Assembly: GCA_965229545.1 (NCBI GenBank)
Contig: OZ245887.1
Location: 434,001-498,000, forward strand
Direction of reading: 5' to 3'
From: Megaera sp965229545
Lineage (GTDB): Bacteria; Pseudomonadota; Alphaproteobacteria; Rickettsiales; Rickettsiaceae
Length of the DNA: 64,000 nucleotides
The notes under the pieces were generated by a model. That model made no database searches. It worked only from the letters and a program-made list of their open reading frames with translations, and was not told the DNA's origin. Below are positions 18,322 through 27,213 of the stretch, one piece after another (the stretch's first letter is position 1; each line of letters starts with the position of its first letter). Both the position numbers and the translations under genes were made by a program.

Positions 18322-19353
18322 ATGTCTAATAAAAAATTATCACCAAGCGATCTCAAGATATTAAGAAAGAAAGCAGTGGAAGCAATAGTTATACATGGAA
18401 TAAGCAAGAAACAAGCATCTATTACCTTTGGGTTTTCTAGGAGTTCTATATGGAAATATCTTAAAGAGTACAAAATTTCTAAGGAAGAAAGCTTTCGCTA
18501 TAAGAAGCGAGGAGTAAAGGTAGGAACAGGATCTAAAATCAGTAAAAATCAAGAAGAGGAATTAAAATCTAAAATTTTATCACATACACCTGATGAATTG
18601 GGAATGGATTATACGTTATGGAATAGTAAAGTGGTACAAGAATATATAGAATCCAATTACCTTTATCAGTATAACAGGCGTTCTATAAGAAAAATTATGA
18701 ATAGATTGGGTTTTACGTCTCAAAAACCAATTAAATCAGCCTATCAACGTAATCCAGAGAAGATAAAAGAATGGTTAACAGTCACATATCCAGAAATCAA
18801 GTCTCGTGCAATGAAAGAAAGTGCTAGAATTTATTGGGGAGATGAAATGGGGATACAATCAACAGATAATCGAGGTAAAACATATGGTCTTAAAGGCAAG
18901 ACCCCAGCAATCAAGAGAAGTGGCTCAAGATTTAAATGTAATATGCTAGCTGCTATTAGTCCGCAAGGGTTTATGAACTGGATGGTATTTGAAGATAATT
19001 TTACCAGCAAAAAGTGTATTGAATTTTTAGGTAGACTTATCAGACAAATTAAGCAGAAAATATTTTTGATATTAGATAATCATAGAGTGCATCACAGTAA
19101 AAAGGTAAAAGCTTATGTAGAAAGACATAAGGACAAGCTAGAATTGTTTTATTTACCATCATATTGTCCTGATATGAATCCACAAGAACTTGTAAACCAA
19201 GATGTCAAAGCTAACTCCAATAATTTTCGAGTACTAAAATCAGTAAAAGATTTAACAATTAATGTACGGTCCTATTTAACACAAATTCAGTTTAATGGTA
19301 TAAAAATTCAAAATTATTTTAAAAAGAAAGAAATAGCTTATGCTACTATATAA
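18322..19353 (+). CDS. IS630-family transposase (343 aa)
   Basis: This is one of the open copies and a good reference for the family in this genome. A helix-turn-helix covers roughly residues 18-50 (AVEAIVIHGISKKQASITFG), and the DDE catalytic triad falls at Asp174 (IYWGDEMG), Asp252 (LILDNHRVHHS) and Glu289 (CPDMNPQEL), the DD37E-like spacing expected for IS630 relatives. The start ATG lies just after AGAGTAATAACAAA, with only a weak ribosome binding site. It is driven by ten potential promoters in the array upstream, so its expression may be unusually high. Confidence 0.93.
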   Translation: MSNKKLSPSDLKILRKKAVEAIVIHGISKKQASITFGFSRSSIWKYLKEYKISKEESFRYKKRGVKVGTGSKISKNQEEELKSKILSHTPDELGMDYTLWNSKVVQEYIESNYLYQYNRRSIRKIMNRLGFTSQKPIKSAYQRNPEKIKEWLTVTYPEIKSRAMKESARIYWGDEMGIQSTDNRGKTYGLKGKTPAIKRSGSRFKCNMLAAISPQGFMNWMVFEDNFTSKKCIEFLGRLIRQIKQKIFLILDNHRVHHSKKVKAYVERHKDKLELFYLPSYCPDMNPQELVNQDVKANSNNFRVLKSVKDLTINVRSYLTQIQFNGIKIQNYFKKKEIAYATI

Positions 19354-19379
19354 TGTTCTATATTTAAAGGCCAGAGTAA

Positions 19380-20444
19380 TAACAAAATGTCTAATCAAAA
19401 ATTATCACCAAGCGATCTCAAGATATTAAAAAAGAAAGCAGTGGAAGCAATAGTTATACATGGAATAAGCAAGAAACAAGCATCTATTACCTTTGGGTTT
19501 TCTAGGAGTTCTATATGGAAATATCTTAAAGAGTACAAAATTTATAAGGAAGAAAGCTTTCGCTATAAGAAGCGAGGAGTAAAGGTAGGAACAGGATCTA
19601 AAATCAGTAAAAATCAAGAAGAGGAATTAAAATCTAAAATTTTATCACATACACCTGATGAATTGGGAATGGATTATACGTTATGGAATAGTAAAGTGGT
19701 ACAAGAATATATAGAATCCAATTACCTTTATCAGTATAACAGGCGTTCTATAAGAAAAATTATGAATAGATTGGGTCTTACGTCTCAAAAACCAATTAAA
19801 TCAGCCTATCAACGTAATCCAGAGAAGATAAAAGAATGGTTAACAGTCACATATCCAGAAATCAAGTCTCGTGCAATGAAAGAAAGTGCTAGAATTTATT
19901 GGGGAGATGAAATGGGGATACAATCAACAGATAATCGAGGTAAAACATATGGTCTTAAAGGCAAGACCCCAGCAATCAAGAGAAGTGGTTCAAGATTTAA
20001 ATGTAATATGCTAGCTGCTATTAGTCCGCAAGGGTTTATGAACTGGATGGTATTTGAAGATAATTTTACCAGCAAAAAGTGTATTGAATTTTTAGGTAGA
20101 CTTATCAGACAAATTAAGCAGAAAATATTTTTGATATTAGATAATCATAGAGTGCATCACAGTAAAAAGGTAAAAGCTTATGTAGAAAGACATAAGGACA
20201 AGCTAGAATTGTTTTATTTACCATCATATTGTCCTGATATGAATCCACAAGAACTTGTAAACCAAGATGTCAAAGCTAACTCCAATAATTTTCGAGTACT
20301 AAAATCAGTAAAAGATTTAACAATTAATGTACGGTCCTATTTAACACAAATTCAGTTTAATGGTATAAAAATTCAAAATTATTTTAAAAAGAAAGAAATA
20401 GCTTATGCTACTATATAATGTTCAATATTTAAAGGCAAGAGTAA
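19380..20444 (+). mobile_element. IS630-family element lacking its left end (copy 5)
   Basis: It starts at TA-ACAAAATG, exactly where the 67-bp left-end unit would stop, and ends at AGAGTAA (20444) followed by TA and IS21 istB sequence. Without a left inverted repeat or promoter it is an orphan body joined to copy 4. Its right end reads AAGGCAAGAGTAA, one base off the usual GGCCAGAGTAA. Confidence 0.9.
19387..20418 (+). CDS. IS630-family transposase (343 aa), second of a tandem pair
   Basis: The full-length frame carries the same catalytic residues as the copy at 18322. Differences include MSNQK for MSNKK, KKKAVE for RKKAVE, KIYKEE for KISKEE and RLGLTS for RLGFTS, so it is not a fresh duplicate of its upstream neighbour. 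It has no left-end promoter of its own and would depend on read-through from copy 4, 33 bases upstream. Both genes could form a dicistronic transposase transcript. Confidence 0.92.
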   Translation: MSNQKLSPSDLKILKKKAVEAIVIHGISKKQASITFGFSRSSIWKYLKEYKIYKEESFRYKKRGVKVGTGSKISKNQEEELKSKILSHTPDELGMDYTLWNSKVVQEYIESNYLYQYNRRSIRKIMNRLGLTSQKPIKSAYQRNPEKIKEWLTVTYPEIKSRAMKESARIYWGDEMGIQSTDNRGKTYGLKGKTPAIKRSGSRFKCNMLAAISPQGFMNWMVFEDNFTSKKCIEFLGRLIRQIKQKIFLILDNHRVHHSKKVKAYVERHKDKLELFYLPSYCPDMNPQELVNQDVKANSNNFRVLKSVKDLTINVRSYLTQIQFNGIKIQNYFKKKEIAYATI

Positions 20445-21047
20445 TAAAACGATATTCACTCAAAATTAGACATGCAATTAATGACTTAATGACTGCAAAA
20501 TTTATAAAAGAAAAGGATCATGTAATCATTATGGGGCCGGTAGGTACTGGTAAAACGCACTTATCTCAAGCTCTTGGAATGTTAGCTTGCCAGCGCAATA
20601 AAAAGGTAAAGTTTATAAGGAGCAACGAACTACTCAATGAATTTTATCGCTCTAGAGCCGATTTTACTTATGATGTCATTTTTAAGCGATACACAAAAGT
20701 TGATTTATTGATTTTAGATGACTTCGGCTTAAAAACTTTGTCAGCAGAACAATCATCTGACTTATATGATTTAATAGCGGCCGTGCATATAAATGCTAGT
20801 CTGATCATTACCACAAATAGGAAAATTAAAACATGGGCAGAAATATTTTTTGATCCTGTTATGGCTAACGTTGCTTTGGATAGAATAGTTAATAATTCGT
20901 ATAGAGTAGTATTAGAGGGTGATTCTTACCGAAAAAATTTTACGCCAAAATTTAAAATGGAGGATGACAATATGATACAAAAAAGTTAGTATAAAGTGAA
21001 CTTCTCATCTGGCGCAAGGGGTGAACTAAAATACCTGGCGCACAACA
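20445..21047 (+). mobile_element. IS21-family element, 3' remnant
   Basis: It begins at a TA within istB next to IS630 copy 5 and ends at the IS21 terminus CCTGGCGCACAACA (21047). istA and the 5' part of istB are gone. The terminus lies inside the histidine phosphatase gene, which it truncates. Confidence 0.9.
20447..20989 (+). pseudogene. istB: IS21 helper ATPase IstB, C-terminal fragment
   Basis: Starting at the IS630 junction, the frame reads KRYSLKIRHAINDL and continues through Walker A GPVGTGKTHLSQ and Walker B LLILDDFG to the normal end DNMIQKS. The first ~77 residues of IstB, which mediate contact with IstA, are replaced. An initiator within the IS630 right end (MLLYNVQYLKARV...) would give a chimeric protein with an intact AAA+ core, but no istA partner is present here. 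Confidence 0.87.
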
Positions 21048-21403
21048 TCATATTCTACTAATTCTAGAGCAGCATTAAAAATGCCAGGATTATGTGCTAT
21101 AACTAGTATATTTTTATTTTGATCTTCTTGTTGAGATATTAATTCTATTATGTCTTCAGAAGTACTGGCGTATAATTCTGGGCAAATTTCGAACTTAGCA
21201 GAGTTTATCTTATTGCGGATAATTTCTCCGGTTTGGATTGTTCGTACAGCATTGGACACGAGGATTTTATCAATCTTATATTTTTGTAGAAACGCTGCTG
21301 CTTCTTCCGCTTCTTTTACTCCTTTTTGAGTAAGTTCTCTAAGACTGTCATCTTGGTGATTTAGCGTTGTTGTCTCGGCATGTCTCATTAAAAACAGCTT
21401 CAT
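21048..21403 (-). pseudogene. Histidine phosphatase (SixA-like), C-terminally truncated by IS21
   Basis: The N-terminus MKLFLMRHAETTT contains the catalytic RHA motif, followed by LTQKGVKEAEEAA, VSNAVRTIQTGEII and IAHNPGIFNAAL with the second catalytic His. These are the marks of SixA-type phosphohistidine phosphatases. The native frame ends at VEYD, where the IS21 end begins; six codons are then read in the IS. Roughly the last 30-40 residues are lost. It sits 12 bases after coq7 and could be cotranscribed with it. Residual activity is uncertain. Confidence 0.82.
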
Positions 21404-21415
21404 AACAGTATAGGA

Positions 21416-21961
21416 TTATAATTTTTTGCTCAAAAAAATTGCTGTTCTGCAAATAGTTTTTATACAATTTCCAAGAAGGTTATCCAATATATTACTATTA
21501 TCTTGAATGTGGGTTATAGCTATATCTTTATGTTCTATTTCTTCGGCTTGGAATTTTTTGATATTATCTAGGATTGGGTTTTTTGAATCATGAGTTTCAA
21601 GATAATTTATTTGTTTGGCATAATGATCTTCAATTACTGTTTCAACGTTTTCAGTCACGATCATAGCAGCTTTCAGGCTAATTTTAGCTGATATTGCTCC
21701 CATTAAATAACCGCCTATACTCCATAGCGGCATAAATATTGTCGGTCGTGAGAAGCCGATTTGAATTTTATAACTAAAATATTCTAAATGTTTTTGCTCC
21801 TGATCGAGCATAATCTTCAGTATTTTTTGATCATCAGAGTTTTTACAGTATCTTATCTGTCCTTGATATATTTTTTGAGCACCGAATTCTCCTGCATGAT
21901 TAACACGGATAATTTCCTCAATTTTTTTACTATGGTTATTGTCGAAGAATGGTCTTGGCAT
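21416..21961 (-). CDS. coq7: 5-demethoxyubiquinol hydroxylase (Coq7 family)
   Basis: Coq7 is a carboxylate-bridged di-iron enzyme that hydroxylates demethoxyubiquinol in ubiquinone synthesis at the inner membrane. Iron ligands are visible as EIIRVNHAGEFGA (Glu), EQKHLEYF (Glu and His), ENVETVIEDHY (Glu) and AEEIEHKDIA (Glu, His). The ATG at 21961 (MPRPFFDNNHSKK) is chosen because it avoids overlap with dsbB and leads straight into the family's N-terminus; an upstream start at 22021 would add 20 residues overlapping dsbB. Predicted size is 181 aa, typical for bacterial Coq7. The dsbB-coq7-phosphatase order suggests one operon. Confidence 0.94.
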   Translation of the reverse strand: MPRPFFDNNHSKKIEEIIRVNHAGEFGAQKIYQGQIRYCKNSDDQKILKIMLDQEQKHLEYFSYKIQIGFSRPTIFMPLWSIGGYLMGAISAKISLKAAMIVTENVETVIEDHYAKQINYLETHDSKNPILDNIKKFQAEEIEHKDIAITHIQDNSNILDNLLGNCIKTICRTAIFLSKKL

Positions 21962-21980
21962 TGTTTTCGTATTTCCTAAA

Positions 21981-22454
21981 TTATTTTTCCTGAAAGTCTC
22001 TGTATTTGATAAAGAAAACAAGTAATATTATGTTCAATAACAAATTCCATTCAGTCATTGAAAGGTTAAATACCACTAATGCTGGTTTGTTGCACATTGC
22101 TATTTTTTGGTTATATAACAATTTTGTGAAATCTTGGACGGAAATATTTTCTGATACAGAAACTAGCGGCTTACATAAACTTGAAAGTTCAAAAATACCT
22201 CTTTCGATTCCTGTATGGTAACTCGCTAAAATTATTGCGCTGATAGCTGTTATCACTAAATAAGTATTACATTTTTTATATTCCTTTCCTGCTACCGCAA
22301 TTATCGAGATGAAAATAAATATTAAATACGGAAATCTTTGGTATATACATAAAGGGCAGGCAGCTAATTGCATTATGTATTCAACAGAATAAGCGGAAAA
22401 CAAACAGAAGCTTGCCAGTAAAAGTAGTAAAATATAAGGGTTTCTTGTTAACAT
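21981..22454 (-). CDS. dsbB: Disulfide bond formation protein B (DsbB family)
   Basis: DsbB reoxidises periplasmic DsbA and passes the electrons to quinone. The 157-residue protein has four predicted transmembrane helices, the CPLC motif at Cys33/Cys36 (LAACPLCIYQR) and the second periplasmic cysteine pair at Cys94 and Cys121 (SSLCKP, IAMCNKP). The arginine after YQ, implicated in quinone contact, is present. The neighbour coq7 makes the quinone that accepts the electrons, a sensible pairing. The gene is divergent from lysS, with an AT-rich region holding TATAAT near 22498. Confidence 0.92.
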   Translation of the reverse strand: MLTRNPYILLLLLASFCLFSAYSVEYIMQLAACPLCIYQRFPYLIFIFISIIAVAGKEYKKCNTYLVITAISAIILASYHTGIERGIFELSSLCKPLVSVSENISVQDFTKLLYNQKIAMCNKPALVVFNLSMTEWNLLLNIILLVFFIKYRDFQEK

Positions 22455-22540
22455 GAGCTTTTTTCAGTTTTGCGCTATAAATTTATATTTATATAGGTTA
22501 TAATCCTTATGGTAATTTGCAAGAATATTTTTAGGTTTTT

Positions 22541-24109
22541 ATGGCATTTAACTTTGATGATTTACTAAAATCAACTGCTTGGCCTTTTGTAGAGGCAAAA
22601 AGGATTTATGATCTTATCGGGGGGATAGCTCCTGCAAAAAGTTATATTTTATTTGAAACAGGTTATGGTCCATCTGGATTACCCCACATCGGTACTTTTG
22701 CTGAGGTTACAAGAACTACTATGGTTAGGGAAGCATTTAAACAGATTTGCGATATACCGACAAAGTTAATTTGTTTTTCCGATGATATGGATGGATTAAG
22801 AAAAGTTCCGTCTAATATTCCTAATCAGGAAATGGTTGCGGCGCATATGGGAAAACCTCTTACCTCTATACCTGATCCTTTTGGAGAAGCAGAGAGTTTT
22901 GGGCATTATATGAATGCAAAACTTAGGTCATTTTTAGATCGGTTCGGTTTTGAATATAGCTTTTATAGTGCTACAGAATGTTACAAAGCCGGTATGTTTG
23001 ATCATATGATGCTTAAAACAATTGAGAAGTATGATGAAATAATGGCTTTAATGTTGCCTACTTTTCGCCAGGAACGTCAGAAAACATATTCACCTTTTAT
23101 GCCTATTTGTCCTGAGACCGGCGTAGTGCTTCAGGTGCCAATCGAAAAAGTTAGTCGTGAAAATGGGTCGGTGGTTTATCGTAATGAGCGGAATGAATTA
23201 GTGGAAGTTTCGGCAACTGGAGGGAATTGCAAATTGCAGTGGAAACCTGACTTTGGTATGCGCTGGGCAGCTCTTGATGTTGATTATGAAATGTACGGTA
23301 AGGATCATCTACCAAATGGTGAAATTTATAGTAGCATATGTAAAATTCTAGGTGGTAAAGTACCGATTCAGTTTTTTTATGAATTATTTCTGGATGAGGA
23401 GGGAAGCAAGATTTCAAAATCAAAAGGTAACAGTATAAGTGTTGATGAATGGCTGCATTATGCACCTTTAGAGAGTATTGCTCTCTTTATGTATCAATCA
23501 CCTGGTAAAGCAAAAAGGTTGTATTTTGATGTAATACCCAAAATGGTTGATGAATATTTGGTTTTTAATAGTAAATATCATGAAGAAGAAGACATATCCA
23601 AAAAAGTGGCTAATCCTGTTTTTCATATTCATAAAGGTAACGTCCCGAAGATAGATACCTACGGCATTAGTTTTAGCTTACTGCTTAATTTAGCAGCAGT
23701 TTGTAACCCTGAGGATAAATCAGTACTATGGGGATTTATCAGCAAATATGCACCACAGGCTAATCCTGAAAACGCTCCTTACCTTGATCATATGGTCGGT
23801 TATGCAATTACCTATTATAATGATTTTGTAAAATCTACTAAGAAATATCTTGCACCGAAGGAAAACCATAAAAAATTATTGTGCCAAATTAAAGAAATGT
23901 TAGTTAATTCTCAGCGAGAGATAACTGCTGAAGAAATTCAAAACCAGATTTATGCTATCGGTTCTAATGCCGGTTATGAGAACCTCCGAGATTTCTTTAA
24001 AGAGCTGTATGAAATTTTACTTGGTCAGTCTCAAGGCCCAAGGCTTGGATCATTTATTAAGCTTTTTGGTATTGAAGATACTGTAAAACTAATAGATTCC
24101 AAGATATAA
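22541..24109 (+). CDS. lysS: Lysyl-tRNA synthetase, class I
   Basis: The enzyme charges tRNA-Lys. It belongs to the class I LysRS type found in archaea and many alphaproteobacteria, including Rickettsiales, rather than the common class II type. The HIGH-like motif is GLPHIG at residues 46-51 and the KMSKS-like motif is KISKSKGN at 290-297. Zinc-knuckle-like cysteine positions occur near PICPETG and the GGNCKLQW segment. The length of 522 aa is normal. The frame is clean, as expected for an essential gene. Confidence 0.96.
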   Translation: MAFNFDDLLKSTAWPFVEAKRIYDLIGGIAPAKSYILFETGYGPSGLPHIGTFAEVTRTTMVREAFKQICDIPTKLICFSDDMDGLRKVPSNIPNQEMVAAHMGKPLTSIPDPFGEAESFGHYMNAKLRSFLDRFGFEYSFYSATECYKAGMFDHMMLKTIEKYDEIMALMLPTFRQERQKTYSPFMPICPETGVVLQVPIEKVSRENGSVVYRNERNELVEVSATGGNCKLQWKPDFGMRWAALDVDYEMYGKDHLPNGEIYSSICKILGGKVPIQFFYELFLDEEGSKISKSKGNSISVDEWLHYAPLESIALFMYQSPGKAKRLYFDVIPKMVDEYLVFNSKYHEEEDISKKVANPVFHIHKGNVPKIDTYGISFSLLLNLAAVCNPEDKSVLWGFISKYAPQANPENAPYLDHMVGYAITYYNDFVKSTKKYLAPKENHKKLLCQIKEMLVNSQREITAEEIQNQIYAIGSNAGYENLRDFFKELYEILLGQSQGPRLGSFIKLFGIEDTVKLIDSKI

Positions 24110-24550
24110 CTAAGATATATGCATCGATGATCCCTCTAAGTCTCCGATCTGGTCAACTGTTAATTTTTGGGAATCAGGAAGATCAGTAGATGGAGACGTT
24201 TCAAGAGCTTCTCTTATAATGAGAACTGGTTCGGGTGCGGTGGTAGTAAGTGCTGTTGTTAAGTCAATAATAACGTCTTTATTAAAACTTCCTGGAGTTA
24301 TAAGACATAGTCGTGGTATAAATTCTTTATGCTCAAATTTTGGTTTTGGAGAAGATTTTTCATCATCGGTTGGCGAAGATACGACTGTTATTAGCTCAAG
24401 TTCAGATTTTTTTCGTAGAGATTGATTTCCACCAGAATCTGGAAGAAAATCACTAAGTGATGGCTTTCGGTCTTCTTTACTCCGAAAACAACAGGTTAAG
24501 CAATCAAATATCGCTTCACAACAACAGCATAAATAATAAATAAATCCCAT
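24110..24550 (-). CDS. Hypothetical protein with N-terminal cysteine cluster (146 aa)
   Basis: The ATG at 24550 is preceded by AAAGGA at about 8 bases. The N-terminus MGFIYYLCCCCEAIFDCLTC holds seven cysteines in the first 20 residues, with another after it, next to hydrophobic residues and followed by a basic/charged, Ser- and Pro-rich, presumably disordered region. No known domain is recognised. A Gly at position 2 plus clustered Cys is reminiscent of eukaryotic acylation signals, which would fit a secreted effector anchored to host membranes, but this is speculation. It converges on lysS, abutting its stop. Confidence 0.6.
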   Translation of the reverse strand: MGFIYYLCCCCEAIFDCLTCCFRSKEDRKPSLSDFLPDSGGNQSLRKKSELELITVVSSPTDDEKSSPKPKFEHKEFIPRLCLITPGSFNKDVIIDLTTALTTTAPEPVLIIREALETSPSTDLPDSQKLTVDQIGDLEGSSMHIS

Positions 24551-24825
24551 AATAATATCCTTTTAATAATTTTTGCTAAAAATACATTATTTTTTTCATT
24601 TTTCAACTATTAAATATACCTATGGTTATAATAATTTAGATTACTTCAACCTTCTGATTAATAAAACTAGCTTATTCTGATAGTTATTTTTTGTATATCT
24701 AAATTTAACTATAAGTTAAACTTGACATAAATAGAATTTTTAGAATAATGCCTGAATAATTATACAACTATAGATTAAAAATCTATAGCTTTTATATTCT
24801 AAAATTAATTAGTGGCAAGGAGGGT

Positions 24826-25227
24826 ATGTTTATAGCAAAAGGGAAAAAAGGGTTTGAAGAACATAAAGAGCATAAATTAAGAGAAAAGGGGATAGTTATA
24901 TCACCTCGGGATATTCTTAAAGCTTTGAATAAGTTTGCTGCAATTTTACTGGTTTTAGGGTCAGAAGAGTTAACAGTGGTAAAAACTAAGGTTGCTGTGG
25001 AAAAAGAAAAAATCGAGCAGGAAATAGAGAAGGACGTACAGAAAGCAAAGAAATAGCCCACCTTAATTTGCAAATAGAAGATATAAAAAAGGTAATTGAG
25101 AAATTTCATAAACAAGGAGTACAAGACCTTGAGGCTATCATGAAGCCATTTAAGCCTACCAGAGAGGATATCCAAGAAATGGAAGCTATGATAACACGAA
25201 AGGAAAAAGAATTAGCTCAAAACAAGA
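24826..25227 (+). pseudogene. Coiled-coil protein remnant, frameshifted and cut by IS256
   Basis: A start after AAGGAGGG leads into MFIAKGKKGFEEHKEHKL, then a hydrophobic NKFAAILLVLGS, then a charged helix (VEKEKIEQEIEKDVQKAK) ending in a stop. One base away the coiled coil continues as KEIAHLNLQIEDIKKVIEKF and on through EDIQEMEAMITRKEKELAQNK until the IS256 left end at 25228. The original gene encoded a long Glu/Lys-rich helix of at least 135 residues. No family is recognised; its style resembles the coiled-coil part of the 48402-49934 pseudogene. Confidence 0.55.
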
Positions 25228-26081
25228 AGTCTGTCATATAGTTTGTGTAAGTTACAAAAGGATATAGTAGAAGATACTATAAAAAAGCAACTTAAATACA
25301 GAGGAAAAAATGGCTAAAAAATTAGCAGAAAAAGAAGTAGATATAAATACTAAATTAGTCGAAGAATTACTATCAAAAGCAGATCCATCTGAATTATTTG
25401 GTCGCGGGTGGATTATTTAATAAACTTAAAAAGCAAATAGTAGAGAGAATTCTTGAAAGTGAATTAGAACACGATCTAGGTTATTCTAAACATAGTAAGA
25501 TAATCAAGAGCGATAATAATCGTCGCAACGGCAGTTATGAAAAAACGATTATAGATGACGACGGTCATCAGATTACCGTAGATGTTTCAAGGGGACAGGG
25601 AAGGAGAATTTGAACCTCAATTGATTCCTGAAGGAGTTAGGAGATTTAGTGGTTTTGATGATAAAGTGATTTCACTATATGCAAGAGGGATGACTGTCAG
25701 TGAGATACATAGCCATTTAGAGGAGATATACCAGACCAATATTTCCAAGGACCTTATATCAACTGTCACTGACGGAGTAATAGAAGAAGTTACTACATGG
25801 CAAAACAGGTCCCTAGACGATGTATATCCAATATTATATTTGGATTGCATACACGTTAAAGCAAGGGATAATCATACAGTAATTAACAAAGCGGTATATC
25901 TTGCAATAGGTGTTAACATGGAAGGGAAAAAGGAATTACTGGGGATCTGGGTCGGTAAAAATGAAGGTTCCAAGTTTTGGATGCAGGTTGTAACTGAGCT
26001 AAAGAACAGAGGGATAAAACAGATATATGTAGCATGCGTTGATGGATTAAAAGGCTTTCCTGAAGCCATAAATAGCATTTA

Positions 26082-27213
26082 TTATTCTAGCCCTTAAATA
26101 TTGAACATTATATAGTAGCATAAGCTATTTCTTTCTTTTTAAAATAATTTTGAATTTTTATACCATTAAACTGAATTTGTGTTAAATAGGACCGTACATT
26201 AATTGTTAAATCTTTTACTGATTTTAGTACTCGAAAATTATTGGAGTTAGCTTTGACATCTTGGTTTACAAGTTCTTGTGGATTCATATCAGGACAATAT
26301 GATGGTAAATAAAACAATTCTAGCTTGTCCTTATGTCTTTCTACATAAGCTTTTACCTTGTTACTGTGATGCACTCTATGATTATCTAATATCAAAAATA
26401 TTTTCTGCTTAATTTGTCTGATCAGTCTACCTAAAAATTCAATACACTTTTTGCTGGTAAAATTATCTTCAAATACCATCCAGTTCATAAACCCTTGCGG
26501 ACTAATAGCAGCTAGCATATTACATTTAAATCTTGAGCCACTTCTCTTGATTGCTGGGGTCTTGCCTTTAAGACCATATGTTTTACCTCGATTATCTGTT
26601 GATTGTATCCCCATTTCATCTCCCCAATAAATTCTAGCACTTTCTTTCATTGCACGAGACTTGATTTCTGGATATGTGACTGTTAACCATTCTTTTATCT
26701 TCTCTGGATTACGTTGATAGGCTGATTTAATTGGTTTTTGAGACGTAAAACCCAATCTATTCATAATTTTTCTTATAGAACGCCTGTTATACTGATAAAG
26801 GTAATTGGATTCTATATATTCTTGTACCACTTTACTATTCCATAACGTATAATCCATCCCCAATTCATCAGGTGTATGTGATAAAATTTTAGATTTTAAT
26901 TCCTCTTCTTGATTTTTACTGATTTTAGATCCTGTTCCTACCTTTACTCCTCGCTTCTTATAGCGAAAGCTTTTTTCCTTATAAATTTTGTACTCTTTAA
27001 GATATTTCCATATAGAACTCCTAGAAAACCCAAAGGTAATAGATGCTTGTTTCTTGCTTATTCCATGTATAACTATTGCTTCCACTGCTTTCTTTCTTAA
27101 TATCTTGAGATCGCTTGGTGATAATTTTTGATTAGACATTTTGTTATTACTCTTGATACAATATCATTATATCATTTCTCTAATGTTAGTTCAATATTTA
27201 AAGGCCGGAGTAA
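26082..27213 (-). mobile_element. IS630-family element, complete copy (copy 6, 1132 bp)
   Basis: Inserted in IS256 copy c with TA on both sides (26080-26081, 27214-27215). The transposase-distal inverted repeat is altered (TTATTCTAGCCCTTAAATA instead of TTACTCTGGCCTTTAAATA), which may impair its mobility. The promoter-bearing end is canonical. Confidence 0.93.
26108..27139 (-). CDS. IS630-family transposase (343 aa)
   Basis: The frame is intact with the triad Asp174, Asp252 and Glu289 in their usual contexts. Differences from the 18322 copy include MSNQK, KIYKEKS near residues 51-57 and HHSNKVKAY near residue 260; the last is shared with the fragment at 17212. The left-end promoter of this copy has the TATAATGATATTG version rather than the array type. 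Confidence 0.93.
   Translation of the reverse strand: MSNQKLSPSDLKILRKKAVEAIVIHGISKKQASITFGFSRSSIWKYLKEYKIYKEKSFRYKKRGVKVGTGSKISKNQEEELKSKILSHTPDELGMDYTLWNSKVVQEYIESNYLYQYNRRSIRKIMNRLGFTSQKPIKSAYQRNPEKIKEWLTVTYPEIKSRAMKESARIYWGDEMGIQSTDNRGKTYGLKGKTPAIKRSGSRFKCNMLAAISPQGFMNWMVFEDNFTSKKCIEFLGRLIRQIKQKIFLILDNHRVHHSNKVKAYVERHKDKLELFYLPSYCPDMNPQELVNQDVKANSNNFRVLKSVKDLTINVRSYLTQIQFNGIKIQNYFKKKEIAYATI

Larger units (their letters stand above)
18248..19379 (+). mobile_element. IS630-family element, complete copy (copy 4, 1132 bp)
   Basis: Left end TTACTCCGG and right end CCAGAGTAA are both present. The left side is continuous with the tandem array. On the right the TA at 19380 leads directly into the sequence that normally follows the 67-bp left-end unit of another copy, so a second transposase body follows head to tail. 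Confidence 0.93.

Noticed and set aside
18361..18552. Recurrent 63-codon antisense frame inside each IS630 transposase, and similar 68-77-codon antisense frames in IS256
   Set aside because: They are opposite-strand shadows of the transposase codons and repeat only because the IS repeats.
21962..22021. Longer Coq7 start at 22021
   Set aside because: It would overlap dsbB by about 40 bases and add residues unlike the family N-terminus; the ATG at 21961 fits better.
24551..24825. AT-rich stretch between the cysteine-cluster gene and the coiled-coil remnant, checked for small RNAs or genes
   Set aside because: No conserved structure, tRNA, terminator with a T-run or coding frame with a ribosome binding site could be supported.
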